Below, in pieces: positions 35,763-46,786 of a stretch of DNA of 64,000 nucleotides. A program made the translations under genes and the position numbers. This DNA is from Parietaria judaica. Its lineage: Eukaryota > Streptophyta > Magnoliopsida > Rosales > Urticaceae. Every line of letters begins with the position of its first letter. Within the stretch, counting starts at the first letter, position 1. Location: contig OX940862.1 in NCBI GenBank assembly GCA_954871525.1, positions 43,703,732-43,767,731 on the forward strand, read 5' to 3'. The notes beneath the pieces were generated by a model that worked only from the letters and a program-made list of their open reading frames with translations, made no database searches and had not been told where the DNA came from.

Positions 35763-37241
35763 AGGACTTCTAGTTCTTCATTCACACTTTCGGCCTCGTT
35801 CTCGTACGGTCTCATGACCACAACCTCGTGCTTAGAGCTTAGCCAATTTTTTAGACAAACCAATGTCTCGACGGTCTTAGGAAGTAATGAGCTCCTATAC
35901 GGATCAAGAATCCTCCCACCAGTAGAAAAAGCTGATTCAGAAGCAACGGTGGAAATGGGAATGGCTAAAATGTCTTAAGTAATTTGAGCTACCACCGGAT
36001 AAGTACTAGCATTGACACTCCACCAAGCAAGAACATTGAACGTGCGATTTAAAGGTTTTTCCCTTCGAGCGGAAAGGTACCTATCAATGTCTGATTTTGT
36101 TTCATCATCAGTAGTAGTAGTCTCCTCCGACATGTACCTTGATAGCATGAAACCTGTTCCGCTCGGTTCAACATCCATAGTTACTTGCGAGGAACACTCA
36201 GTACTACAAGTTGAACTATCGTGAGCGCCACTGTATATGTCATACAACCTTTGTAGCAATGCTTTCAGCTGTGTCACGACATCCTTAGCCACTTCAGTAG
36301 AAAATGAAACTGTAAGGCAATAATTAATGTAATGTACCTTGTATCTCGGGTCAAGAAAAGTTCCTAAGAAGATAATAGGATTAACTTTTCCGGGAATGTC
36401 CCAATAGCTATTAAACTTGACCTTCATTTCCGCACACATTTCCTTAATGACTGTATCCTCATCCTGGGAATTAAGATGATGCTCAATTGTTGCTTTAACA
36501 TCGCACAAATCCGTGAAGCATAAGTTGGATGTCGCAGTGTCGGTCGCACTTAGTCTCTTCGTCAGATCATAGAAAGTCTTGAGGAACTTTAGAAACTTCT
36601 TGGCATTTTCCCAATCTTTAGCCTTCGGGGGACCCTCCTTTTTTTCCTTCGTAAAATAGGTGCAGTATTATAAATCGTCCTCGCTCATTTGTTGAAAAAC
36701 TTTTTCAAATTTCAGTGCGGCTTCTAACATGGAATATGTTGAGTTCCACCGGGTACACACATCCATACACAAATGCGACTTACAAGTAATCTTCAGTCTC
36801 TTGACGTACTGGTTGAAACGCTTAGTACGTGTTGGAGACGATCTGATATATCTGACAGCATTCCGGATTACCAAGATAGAATTGGCTAATAATTTCAAGC
36901 CTTCTCCTACAATGAGGTTCAGAATGTGGCATGAGCAACGAACGTGCATAAGTTCCCCATCTTCAATTAAATACCAATCCTCTGCTTGCATCTTCCTCTT
37001 CAATCTAGCAATACACACATCATTTGCAGAAGCGTTATCCACTGTAATTGAGAAAACCTTTGTGATTCCCCGATCTTTGAAGACGCTCATCAACTCAGCA
37101 GCCATTGTCTCCCCTCTGTGGTCCTTGACTTGAGAAAAACTGATATTTATGTAAATTCCAAGCCGCATCGATCAAGTGTACGGTAACGCACATGTATCCA
37201 ATATTTTGGATCGAAGTCCAACAATCGGTCGTTACACTTAC
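35763..37241 (-). pseudogene. hAT-3 transposase, exon 2
   Basis: The exon begins VSVTTDCWTSIQNIGY, which has the first catalytic Asp. A frameshift near 37150 leads to 36668-37168 (KVFSITVDNASANDV with the second Asp, MHVRCSCHILNLIVGEGL, CTRWNSTYSMLEAAL). After a broken stretch, 35975-36508 gives the rest (NPIIFLGTFLDPRYKVHY, WWSVNASTYPVVAQIT). A single in-frame stop follows, and the same frame goes on with [20 protein letters not shown] and [18 protein letters not shown], the dimerisation domain that holds the last catalytic region. Decay is moderate. Confidence 0.85.
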
Positions 37242-37369
37242 CTAAGGGTAAAATAAAAACAAAATAATCGATTAGTAAGAAATACACTCATTAGATTAAG
37301 CAGTAAGATATATATTAGATATATATTATATAAGTAGTAAGATGTTTAAAAATGAGCAAAAAACCGTAC
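37242..37369 (-). other. Predicted 128-bp intron of hAT-3 transposase
   Basis: The minus strand reads CAAAGG then GTACGG as donor and TTACCCTTAG then GTAAGTGTAACG as acceptor. Joining them keeps the frame ..NQR-VSVTTDCWTS, where plant hAT transposases have exactly that catalytic segment. The intron interior is AT-rich. It is predicted from sequence only. Confidence 0.65.
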
Positions 37370-37915
37370 CCTTTGGTTCTGTAAGAATAGCTTCAACTTA
37401 ATCCGGTTCTCGTCAAACAATTTCCAAACCTCTTTGGCCGCTGTTGTCCTTGAAATTGTGAAAAAATTTGGATTCATATACTGTGAGTACGTCCTAAATC
37501 CTTCTCCTTCAACATGACGAAACGGGAGTTCATCAAGCACAAGGTAAGTTGCAACCGCCCTTTTGAAACCCTCTTTTGTCCATTGGGTAAGTTTTAGCTC
37601 ACTCGTTCCATCGGGTTTCATGTATTGCCCTATCTTTTTTTGCTTTTGCTCTCGCATCTCTTCTACGTAAGGACCTTTTTTGCATGTTTCAAGATGTTTC
37701 TTGATATTTGTCGTACCATTAGAAGAAGGGCATGACAACACAGCTTGACAATGATGGCACAATGCAGTATCCGTACTATAATCCTTGGTGAAATGATTCC
37801 AGATGGCCGAAGCATTAACTCTTTTGCGCTTAGTTTCTTGATGGGATTGAGATTGAGTGACACTTCTGTTCACCGAGTCGTCTTCTTCATTGCTTTGAAT
37901 CGATAAATTCTCCAT
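37370..37915 (-). pseudogene. hAT-3 transposase, exon 1 with BED finger
   Basis: The frame starts MENLSIQSNEEDDSVNRS. A Lys/Arg-rich stretch (KRKRVNASAIWNHF) leads into a BED zinc finger with Cys-Cys at LCHHCQAVLSC and the later His-Cys at NIKKHLETCKKG. The region after it (WTKEGFKRAVATYLVLDELP, GEGFRTYSQYMNPNF) is the conserved hAT segment preceding the catalytic core. This exon itself appears undamaged. Confidence 0.8.
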
Positions 37916-38821
37916 TTCGGCTTGATCCTTATTTACCTGAAAAATAAAATAACAACATTACATTTAAGTCTAGCCAGATCCTTATTTACCTTAAAAATAA
38001 AATAGCAACACTACACAGTACGAAGCACTTTGAAATGGATCATTATAGAGACAAGAAAACAAGTATCAAATTCATATCTGTTTAAGCAACAAACGACTAA
38101 TTCAAGAACCTTTTTTCAATACGAAGCACTCTGAAATGGATTTTTGCACTTTCAAGAAGAACGTTTAATAAACTCAGGGCATAATTTATTCTGTTCTTGT
38201 ATAAACCCTAAAACACTTATAATTTTTGCCATGAAGTACTGAAATATAAGAACTTGAAAAGATAGAGAATCGAGAAAACACGCACCGTTGTGTCGAGAGC
38301 TGAGAGAAGGTAGTCCTTGTTGCAGAACGGTCCGGCGAAGGAGACAACGAATCCCTCTTCAGCCTCTCGCGCTTCGCCTGAAAGCAACCCAGAAATTTAT
38401 GATTCCTGTATTGGAAAAGTACGAGAAAGAAGGGTTAAGGGAGAGAAGGTCAAGGGCGAGAAACTGAAGTCGGGGAAGGCAGCGTCGGCGAGATGCGAGG
38501 GAGGCGGGGAAGGCAGCGTCGGCGAGATGCGAGGGAGGCGGGAGGTGAGATCCGAGGAGAATGAGATGTCGAGCCCTAAAACTAACCCTAAAACGTAAAT
38601 TAATTTGAATAATAAAAAAAAACAGGGTATTAAACCGGGTACCGGGTACCCGGTTATTTCAATGTTACTACCCGGTACCCGGAACCGGTTTTGAATCCGG
38701 ATACGGGTACCCGGAACCGGAATTCAGATACGGTTCCGGTTCCGGTTTTTAAATCCGGATACGGATTCGGTTCCGGGTAATTACCCGGTTTCCGAGTATT
38801 ATTTGCACCCCTAGTAAACGA

Positions 38822-39158
38822 TACTCTTTTTTGAATTTGGAACAATAGTTACTAGATGATGAATTTTCTTTTATTTTATACCCTTTTGTGTCTAAAATTG
38901 CTTGAACAGTAAAAAAAATTTGCATAGCGCCCATCAATTATCGATGACGAAAAATGAATGAAAATTGATTGATAAGTATAAATATAAAAATATAACAGTT
39001 AGCACAGTAAGGTTACCAACAGCCTCCGGTAAGAAAATTTTTTGACGATAATCAACGATTTTGACCGTTATTTTAAACACTGAATAATATCACCGACATC
39101 AGTGATTACTATCTCCAAAGTCGGTGGTTCGTAATCATTGAAGTCAGGGATGTCAAAC
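38822..39158. other. Spacer with degenerate repeat units at its right
   Basis: No gene is seen. From about 39060 the ~23-bp degenerate units reappear (ACATCAGTGATTACTATCTC, AAAGTCGGTGGTTCG) and run up to the next element. Confidence 0.4.
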
Positions 39159-39409
39159 TGATGTAGAGCGGACTATGGATTAACGCGTCTCAACGAGTAT
39201 GAAACTCGGGAATTCAAAGCAAAAGCTTCAATTTTCTATTCATTCAAATCTCTGAGAAATACAATAACATCCACCACTCTTATATAGAGTTAGGGTTTAA
39301 ACCAAAAAGTAAGAAAAGAGGAAACAAATTCCTTAAATCACTCTAACTAAACTGAAAATAATATAATAATAATAATTAAATAGAGGATATCTTGAAGATA
39401 TCCGCATCA
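39159..39409 (-). repeat. 3' LTR of the small gypsy element
   Basis: Minus-strand start TGATGCGGATATC. It contains the perfect hairpin GGATATCTTGAAGATATCC at the U3 edge, present in both copies. The copies differ mainly by an 8-bp indel near the outer end and a few substitutions. Confidence 0.9.
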
Positions 39410-39445
39410 TTCTCCTGATGTTGAGAAAATTCGTCCTCGAATTTA

Positions 39446-40031
39446 TTAGGGCAAACTGGCAGAACTCAAGTGGGCGTCGGGGCGAGAGGACGCGAATTTA
39501 TGATGGGAGGTTTTTTTGGGAGGTTTCTTTGCGCGCCCGATTATTGGCTTTAAGTGGATCTCGTCAAGCAGTGAGTTGGCGTGCTCCATCTTAGCGAAAA
39601 CGAAATCGTCGCACCAGAAAACTCCTAGTCGGCGGCATTGGCGAGGAGGCTGGTGCGAGGTGGTTACCGGGATGATGAAAGACGTATTTACGTAGCTGGC
39701 TAACTTTAGGAATGTTCGTCGAAGAAAGGTCCTCGGGGTATGTTCGTCGAGGTAGGTTTGGCGAGGTTGGTTCCACGAGGAAGTGTCCGCGAGGAAGTAT
39801 CCACGATGAAGTGTCCGCGAGGAGGTTTTCTCGAGGCAAGGTTGGCGGGGGAGGTTCCTCAAGAATGGTGTGGCGAAGGACAATAATATGTTCGACGTCA
39901 CCGGCTAGCGCGAGAGCGTCGTCGGCAGTGGTGGGTTCCTCGCCATCGGTGCACGTGTGACGGCGCCAGAGTCGTCTTCGTAAAAAGAAATTCATGCTCA
40001 CGATCGTCATGACCGTCAATACAGCAGGCAC
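39446..40031 (-). pseudogene. Proline-rich frames over a 15-bp coding minisatellite
   Basis: Two overlapping minus-strand frames (39591-40031 and 39446-39901) span 39700-39870, where a 15-bp unit like GTTCCTCGAGGAAGG repeats about ten times with variation. Translated, it yields five-residue repeats such as LPRRT and TFLDE in more than one frame. The tail EIHLKPIIGRAKKPPKKT leads to the LTR. No enzyme motif is seen. It is probably the decayed or out-of-frame continuation of the frame at 40107-40652. Confidence 0.4.
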
Positions 40032-40106
40032 GCTTGGTGCAGCTTCATCAGTGGCCTTGCTCGAGACGAAAGTATTCTCGTCGGAGAAAAACTCGTCGTC
40101 CGTGGC

Positions 40107-40652
40107 CTAGGGTTTGTCGAGGAAAGTTCCTCGAGGCGGGTTCATCGAAGAAGGTTCGTCGAGGGGATATCTGCGAGGAAGGTTCCTCGAGTAGTTTTCT
40201 TCGCTCTCTAAAAGTACCTCATCGGCGCCAGTTTTGTCGCCCTTTGTAATTTCCTCTTCGGCGAAAGTGTCTATGCAAACAACTTTCTCACACACGGTCT
40301 CGGCGTACACCGCCTTGTCGTCAAGGGAATCGTTGTACTCATCGTACACTGGTTCGGCATACTCCGTCTCGCCGTAGATCGACTCGTCGTACACGGCCTC
40401 ACCGTGTTCCGCCTCATCGTACGTCGGTTCGTCGTACTCCGGGATAGCCACCTCGAACGCTGCTATCCTTCGCGCATCTTCGAGGACCGCCGCACGTCCA
40501 AAATTCTGCCCGACCAGGTTGGCTTGGTTGTCCTTGGTGTCGGACTTGCCTCGGCGTCGTCGCTCAGATTGATTCTGCAGCAGCGCAACCATCTGTCGGG
40601 TCAGCAAGTCCACCTGAGCGCGCAATCCATCGACCTCTTCTCGTCTCACCAT
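40107..40652 (-). CDS. 181-codon protein with coiled coil and acidic Tyr repeats
   Basis: The frame starts 60 bp inside the primer site. Residues 5-27 (EVDGLRAQVDLLTRQMVALL) look like a coiled coil, as in the N-terminal part of plant gypsy gag. A basic cluster (RRRR) follows. Residues ~69-120 are a five-residue acidic repeat with Tyr (YDEPT, YDEAE, YDESI, YGETE, YAEPV). The C-terminal end repeats again (RRYPLDEPSS, RGTFLDKP), encoded by a second patch of the 15-bp minisatellite (about 40105-40205). No capsid or zinc knuckle is apparent. It may be a remnant of gag or a protein peculiar to this family. Confidence 0.45.
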   Translation of the reverse strand: MVRREEVDGLRAQVDLLTRQMVALLQNQSERRRRGKSDTKDNQANLVGQNFGRAAVLEDARRIAAFEVAIPEYDEPTYDEAEHGEAVYDESIYGETEYAEPVYDEYNDSLDDKAVYAETVCEKVVCIDTFAEEEITKGDKTGADEVLLESEENYSRNLPRRYPLDEPSSMNPPRGTFLDKP

Positions 40653-40712
40653 ATCCTCTACGAAAGCTTCATGAACGGCTCGCTTCTACGGTGCCTCTGC
40701 ACAAAAATGAGT

Positions 40713-40725
40713 GGCTCTGATACCA
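40713..40725 (-). promoter_or_regulatory. Primer binding site of small gypsy element
   Basis: The minus strand reads TGGTATCAGAGCC two bases inside the 5' LTR, matching initiator tRNA-Met. Confidence 0.9.
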
Positions 40726-40727
40726 AT

Positions 40728-40986
40728 TGATGTATAGCGGACTATGGATTAACACAAGAACGCGTCTCAGCGAGTATGAAACTCGGGAATTCAAAGCAAA
40801 AGCTTCAATTTTCTATTCATTCAAATCTCTAAGAAATACAATAACATCCACCACTCTTATATAGAGTTAGGGTTTAAACCGAAAAGCAAGAAAAGAGGAA
40901 ACAAATTCCTTAAATCACTCTAACTAAACTGGAAATAATATAATATTAATAATTAAATAGAGGATATCTTGAAGATATCCGCATCA
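40728..40986 (-). repeat. 5' LTR of the small gypsy element
   Basis: Same ends as 39159-39409 and highly similar overall, implying a fairly young insertion. Confidence 0.9.
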
Positions 40987-40991
40987 CAAAC

Positions 40992-41884
40992 CCTACCCCG
41001 ATATTGAGGATCTGCTATTTCCAACATCGGTATTGTAAATTGGCGATGTATATGATGACTAACGTTGTTTTTATGACTTAAAAAATTTCACTGAAAAAAA
41101 ATTAAAGAAGATCAAAATTTTATCTATATAACTGAATCGGTTCTTTAATTTCTTGAAGTTGAAAATGATGTTCATGTGGGCGATGAAAAATTGAGTTTTT
41201 TGGAGAGAGACTAATGAAGAGTTTGAATGATGAGAGTGTGGTACGTTAAACTTAGTAAAGACTAAAGAATATGAGCTATTTCCGATAGTAAATAGTAAAT
41301 TATATTATTTTTAGAGCTCAATAATTTTGGTGTGTGACTTTCAATTTTGAGTGTAAAGTAGTAGTACAAAGTAATTTTTTCAAGGGAATATATGGGCAAA
41401 AGTATCTTGAAATATTTCAAAGTTGATATATTTCAAATTTTAAAGGAAAAAGTATCAAATTATTAGAAATTATTTATCCCGATAGTACCAAACCGTTAAC
41501 CTTCACAAAATATCAATATTTACAGCGACATAAGTTCTTATTATTAACGACGTAAGTATTTAAGTTTATCATTTATTACCAACATAAGTATTTAAGTTAT
41601 TATCATATACATAATATATGTTGAATTAGTAGATAAAATTACAAAAATAACATCAATGAAAATAACTTAAGTATTTATGTCGTCAATAATAATTTCCAAG
41701 CTTATGAATTTTTTTTATATCCACCAATTCTTTATAGTCTATGTATAACATAATAACTAAGTACTTATGTTGCTAATTGTTAAGCATATTTTTTGGACTA
41801 TATAAAAAATTGGCCCCTTTGGCGAAATTCAAAGCACATTAACAAAGTCAAAGATTGAGAGCCCACGACTTAACTCATTTGGCT
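40992..41884. other. Degenerate repeats and AT-rich sequence
   Basis: 40992-41050 continues the ~23-bp degenerate units cut by the gypsy element. The remainder is AT-rich without a gene. Within it, 41390-41610 is an inverted partner of 48280-48490, and 41520-41710 contains several forms of CATAAGTATTTAAGTTAT in both orientations. Confidence 0.45.
41390..41610 (-). repeat. Left copy of a ~7-kb-spaced inverted repeat
   Basis: Read in reverse, it follows the plus-strand sequence at 48280-48490 for about 220 bp, sharing ordered words such as GTAATATTGATATTTT-like, TAACGGTTTGGTA and AAGATACTT. Identity is perhaps 70-80% by eye. Direction is assigned relative to the right copy. Confidence 0.55.
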
Positions 41885-42240
41885 AGGCCTAGTTCAGGTT
41901 GATGTCGTCTATCACCTAGTCAAATACCGCACAACCATGCAAATGAGAAAGTGCACGACCACGGCCATGTGCTAAGCGTTCTATTAACTATCATCTGCCC
42001 AACGTTTGAATGGCGCGACTGCCAAAGCGAGTATCAACACCTTCAAGCAGCGTAAAGTCCAGTTCCTCTCTCGCTTCGCCGGAACAAGGGATAAATCTTA
42101 CTTATGATCTATCAAGAAGAGGAATGGTGAATCCTTGCAGAAGTTCCTCAACAGCTTCGTCGAAGAATCTAACAAAATCAACGACTATACGGAAAACGTC
42201 GTTGTCATCGCACTCACTGACGGACTAAAAATCAGTGAGT
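41885..42240 (+). pseudogene. Tat-type gypsy gag fragment
   Basis: Translating across stops gives FNTFKQRKVQFL-like text: ASINTFKQRKVQFLSRFAGT, then NGESLQKFLNSFVEESNKIN and TENVVVIALTDGLKISE. This is the capsid region of plant Tat-lineage gypsy gag. The stretch before it (TTMQMRKCTTTAM) fits the same domain. Stops and frame changes interrupt it several times. Confidence 0.8.
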
Positions 42241-43320
42241 CCTTGTCTCCCTCGTCAAAGACAGACAGATAACCATGACAGAACTCATAGTTGGGGAAAA
42301 TTGACATATCTCCATGGAGGAATATCTTGCTAGCGAAAAATCATCAGAGCAAGGAAGACACCAGCAAAGCAACAGTCGGTCCAGTGACGAGCTGAAGTAA
42401 AAAAAAAACATACGAACAATGGTAGGAATCGGAGGATGTGGCCGCAAGGGAATAAAGCAACGATAAATTCATTTCGCCCACCAAAGGTATATATACTCCT
42501 TTGACGACCACGCAAGATGATATATTTGTCATGCACGACGACAAGTTCAAGGAACCTTGCTCAATGCAGAAGTCATTGACGAAGGACAAGACCTGATACT
42601 GCCATTTACATTGTGACTATGGTCACATGGCTTCGCAGTGCTTTCAGTTGAAGAGAGAAACAAAAGACCTAATAAAGGAAGACAGCTCAAAAAGTTCGCC
42701 AGGAAGTATGTGGCAAGTCAAGGAACACCGGGACCGCAACAAAACCAGATAGTCTAACAACCCCCGCTAGTGACTGTCACGCAATTAGCATGGCAAGGTG
42801 ACGACCATTGGAAGGTTTTGGCGGAAACCCCGTTAAACATCGTCTCAACCATCATCAGAGGACAATGAACTGGTGACTCATCCTAGAGCAGATGAGCCTA
42901 CACCTGGGCTGTTGAGAAATTTTGATCGCCATACAAGGTTAACTTGATGGGAACCACACCCCCAATCCATGCCAACGAGGTTATGAGCTTTACGAAAGTC
43001 GAAGCACTCATTATTCACCACCCATACAACGACACCATCATCGTCGAAGCGCACATTACCAAAAACATGGTGTGCAGAATACTCATCGAAGACGAAAGTT
43101 ATGTCGAATCATCTTCAAAGCAACCTCCGAGTAAATGAACCTCGACAGTGTCCTCGCTAGCCCGGTCAAGACACCAATATGTAGTTTCTCCACTGAACGC
43201 ATGACAACCGAGGGATCAATTAAGGAGTCGGCGACTTTCGGATCCAAAGATGGACCAATGGTGACTCAACTGGTGAGATTATCTCATCGTCAAGTTCCCC
43301 TTTTCGTACATTGTTACCAT
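42241..43320 (+). pseudogene. Tat-type gypsy gag zinc knuckle and protease
   Basis: Around 42598-42700 the plus strand encodes YCHLHCDYGHMASQCFQLKR, the distinctive Tat-type knuckle. Around 42944-43290 it encodes IHHPYNDTIIVEAHITKNMV then RILIEDESYVESS, the protease (the usual DGGSS catalytic motif is altered to EDESY), and after a frame change MNLDSVLASPVKTPICSFST. It is damaged by stops and by loss of the catalytic motif, and cut at 43320 by a MITE. Confidence 0.75.
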
Positions 43321-44196
43321 CAAGGTTTAAAATGCCGCTTGCCGATGTCGTTTTACATTTTTCGTTTTACGGATATATCGCTTGCCGATGGGTATGTCGA
43401 TGGGCAAATGGTAAAAAAAGGGCATGCCGCATGCCGCATATACCGCATGGGCATACCGCATGCCGATTGGGTTTTCGATGGATATTTTGTAAAAAATATT
43501 TGATTATTTAAGCAAGATATTTATATAGGTTCAAAACTACATATTTAATAAATACAAGACATAATTGTATACAACAAAATACATTTATAACATATATATG
43601 TATGTGAAATGTATAATGCTAAGTCACTTTATTAGTTGAAGTGTATAATATTAAGTCAAATTATTATGTGAAGTGAATATGTAAGTTAAGTGTGTAATAT
43701 TAAGTGAATATGCATGTTAATTGTATATGTGTATGTTAACAAATTTAATATTAGTTGAAATGTATAATATTAAATGAATGAATATATATATATATATATA
43801 TATATATTAAGTGTATATGTATGTTAGGTGAAGTTAATATGTATATTTGTAAAATATTATTTGAAGTGTATAATATTAAGTTAAATTATTAGGTGAAGTG
43901 TATGTTAAGTGTGAATGTGTGATATTAGCTCTTGTGCAAGTATAATTATTTTTGCCAAAAATTTAATTGGTATTTTTGCCAAAATCTACCAAATTTTTAA
44001 ATTTTAGCGAAATTCCATCCATTTTTCGCACATTTTACACACAAAAGCGAAAAACGAAATTCCATCCACTTGCCCATGCGAAAAATGCGAAAAATGGTAA
44101 AAATCCAGCAAAACGACAGGGTTTTCGTTTCGCATACCTCCGAAAAACGAAAATCGGTCGAAATATCGACAGATTTTCGCGAAATTTTACACCTTG
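43321..44196. mobile_element. hAT-like MITE inside the Tat gypsy
   Basis: The 876-bp insertion begins CAAGGTTTAAAATGCC and ends AATTTTACACCTTG. The host gypsy text GTTACCAT precedes it. After it comes G, seven extra bases (TTAATAC), and TTACCAT, so the 8-bp duplication is present with a small later insertion. Inner repeats include GCATGCCGCATG-type words at left and CGAAAAACGAAA-type words at right, plus a TA microsatellite near 43785. It interrupts the coding text TII-GRPTLNEL of the Tat protease-RT linker. Confidence 0.75.
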
Positions 44197-44593
44197 GTTA
44201 ATACTTACCATCATAAGACCGACGCTCAACGAACTCCAGGTCGTGACCTCAACCTTTCATCTATTCGTCAAATTTCCCACCCCGACCGAGATCGGATTCA
44301 TGAAACGGAGTCATTTTGTATCACCAGTATGCTAAGAGAAGGGCATAAGACGAGAAACCGTCGCGACTTTCATCGGCGCTATTAGCCAGGAAGACGATAA
44401 TTGACATATCGTCGTGAAGACATTTCAATGTTTAACAAGATCGACCCTCAAGAGGTTCCCAAAAACGATCCGTCGAAGCCACATTTGACATGACGACCAT
44501 GATGCTTGACGATGCAACACCAAATAGAACTGTGATGATTGGAGCCAACCTCCCAATGATGGTAATACCAAGCTCATTATTGGGTACGGTCTC
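44197..44593 (+). pseudogene. Tat-type gypsy, protease to RT linker
   Basis: Downstream of the MITE the plus strand reads RPTLNELQVVTSTFHLFVKF and PTPTEIGFMKRS, the conserved Tat block after protease. It decays and is cut at 44593 by the solo L1 LTR. Confidence 0.75.
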
Positions 44594-46786
44594 CGATTCT
44601 CAAAGAACTACCGTTAAGAAATTGTGTTTAACTCGTGGATTAACCTTTAAAAAATTTACACCGGGTTAGAGTCCAAAACTATAAACATTGTTATCTTATC
44701 CTGTTATACATGAAACAAAGATTAAGTTTCTCGATCGTCATAAAATAATTTTCTTTATTTTGTAATACATATATGATTTTCTTTATTTTAATTGAGCCTT
44801 GAGTATTAATAAATAATTCGCATATCCATAAACACACAAAAACGCGTACCTGAAAACTCTATAGTTTCTGACTGCGTTCTGTGATCTTCAAGAATCCACT
44901 GAGCTCTGTTCTTCAAGCTTTCTATGATTTCCGTGAGAAGATGGTTCCCAAAAGTCTTCCGATGTATTCTCTGGAACTTGACTGCTGAAGGTTTGGGCTC
45001 CCACTTAATAAAACCTAAACCCTGAAATCGAATTTTCTAGTGTTTTGAACCTAAAGAAAATCCCAGAAACCTAAAGAGCCAGTGCGCGATATTTTTGATA
45101 AAGACTGAGTGTGCTTTTTCGTTTCAGGACTCTCCTATTTATAGGAAACACGCCCAACAATTTTGGAAAAATTCTCTCAACCCATTTCGAGAGATTTACT
45201 CAACCACTTGGAGATATTCATTCAAAGATTTAATTTAATGAATAAATCAAATAAAGAACAAATCCAAATTAAATCATTCGGAAAATATTACGCAAGATTT
45301 AAAATTAGATCCCACATTATTTGAAAATATTAAAAATTGATATTATAGTTTTAAAATTAATTTAAATATAAATGTTATTTATATAAATCTATTTAATTAT
45401 TGATTAATTACTAATAATAAATATTAATAATCGAATCTAATAATTATGATTATATTAATTAATCTCTCAGTAAATATTACAGGAATTAATTCCAATATTT
45501 AATTCTCCTATTTTTTATATACAAAACTGTCATCATTTCGGTTTTACCCCAAAACTGTTTTAATCATAAATCTCAAACCGTTTGTTAGAATGACATAATT
45601 GAAAAGATAAATTCGTTAGAAATTAATTTTCTACAACCCTAGTGTTAGTTGAGGAATAAATTCAATTATATTTTTGTTGTTTCTATATTTGACCAAAACA
45701 TTAGTACTTATGCCACAATTAAGGAAATCAGTGATTCGTGAAAGCAATCATGAATCATACGTGATTAGAATATTTATGTTCAATTATGAAATCAAACATA
45801 ATATTTGCGGTGTCGTCCTTGTGGATCTACAAAGGGGAAAAATAGACATACACACCCGAGCTTCGATAAAAGTGCAGAGCTTTTACCAACCTCGATTACA
45901 TTCCATTATATCTCTTAGTTAAACTCTCAAGTGTGTATTTATATCTTCCTGAACAAAAGCGTCTATTGATACAATCAAATTATCTGAATCTAGCTTTTCG
46001 TAATTATGATTTTCATCAAAAGGGTGAAACTACCGCTATGCGCTTTTGACAACACTTTCTTATTCCATGATTATTACAAACTACAACGGGCTATGATTCT
46101 GTTGATTTGATCACGAGTACACATTTATTTCCCACAAACCAAAACAAGAATACCATAAGCCTATTATCCATATGTGCACTCGTGCAACCTAACCAAGTCA
46201 ACTATCTGATCCCAAAATAAAAGTATTATGAATACCACGGTATTCTTTAAGGATTAAAGAAAAGATCTTGTAATCTAAACCTTATAGTTCACGATGCTCA
46301 GGACAACAACCGATTCCATTCTGATCATATTAGAAACCTTATCATACTTTCCTCGATGACGGACTTATGTGATTATTTATGATATAAGTCTAGTCCGTCC
46401 AGTATGAAGACGCTTTATACCTGATAAACTTAACAATGCATGGAAAATACTATGATCCCGTAATAGATCATCACATAAATAGTGTTTAAGTTCACCAATA
46501 GACGCTCTCGATTGAAAATTCCCCGTTCTAATCTATTCTACGGACCTATTTAAGTTCTTTATATGTGATAGTCAAACCTTCTCACATAGAATCAGTGCGA
46601 TGACTAAACAAATAAGAAATGTTAAAGAACTAAGGATCAAACATTAATTTCTTATTTATATAATCCGTAGATAACTATATATGATTATCATTAATAAGAA
46701 TTATTCATTTACAAATAAAACGATCAATATCTTATACAAGAGGGATTAATATCTAAATATAGGGCATATTCATCATATTTCCAACA
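44594..46786 (-). mobile_element. Solo L1 LTR inserted in the Tat gypsy (~2.2 kb)
   Basis: Minus-strand start TGTTGGAAATATGATG at 46786. The other end (CGATTCTCAAAG at 44594) lacks the last few bases of the family's end. Flanks are GTCTC at 44589-44593 and GTCTT at 46787-46791, a 4 of 5 match, and joining them restores continuous Tat sequence. No coding region lies within, so this is a solo LTR left by recombination. Confidence 0.8.

Larger units (their letters stand above)
35741..38813 (-). mobile_element. hAT-3: second hAT family, left end unclear
   Basis: The right end reads TTTGCACCCCTA, preceded by ~200 bp dense in CCGGTACCCGG and CGGTTCCGG words, a typical hAT terminal structure (reverse TAGGGGTGCAAA). 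The minus-strand transposase fills 35763-37915. A matching inverted end and CCGG zone are not visible near 35650-35760, so the left end is truncated or diverged. The 8 bp after the right end are GTAAACGA. Confidence 0.75.
39159..40986 (-). mobile_element. Non-autonomous Ty3/gypsy-derived element (1828 bp)
   Basis: Terminal repeats of 251 bp (39159-39409) and 259 bp (40728-40986) begin TGATG and end CATCA. They are flanked by a perfect CAAAC duplication (39154-39158 and 40987-40991). A tRNA-Met primer site adjoins the right repeat and an AGGAGAA purine tract adjoins the left one, so it is transcribed on the minus strand. The sequence just before the 3' LTR reads FEDEFSQHQEND on the minus strand, resembling the usual C-terminal end of plant gypsy pol. 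No protease, reverse transcriptase or integrase is present, so movement needs an autonomous relative. Confidence 0.9.

Noticed and set aside
10118..40725. TGGTATCAGAGC words as tRNA genes
   Set aside because: Only the 12-13 nt complementary to the tRNA end are present next to LTRs; no cloverleaf can be built.
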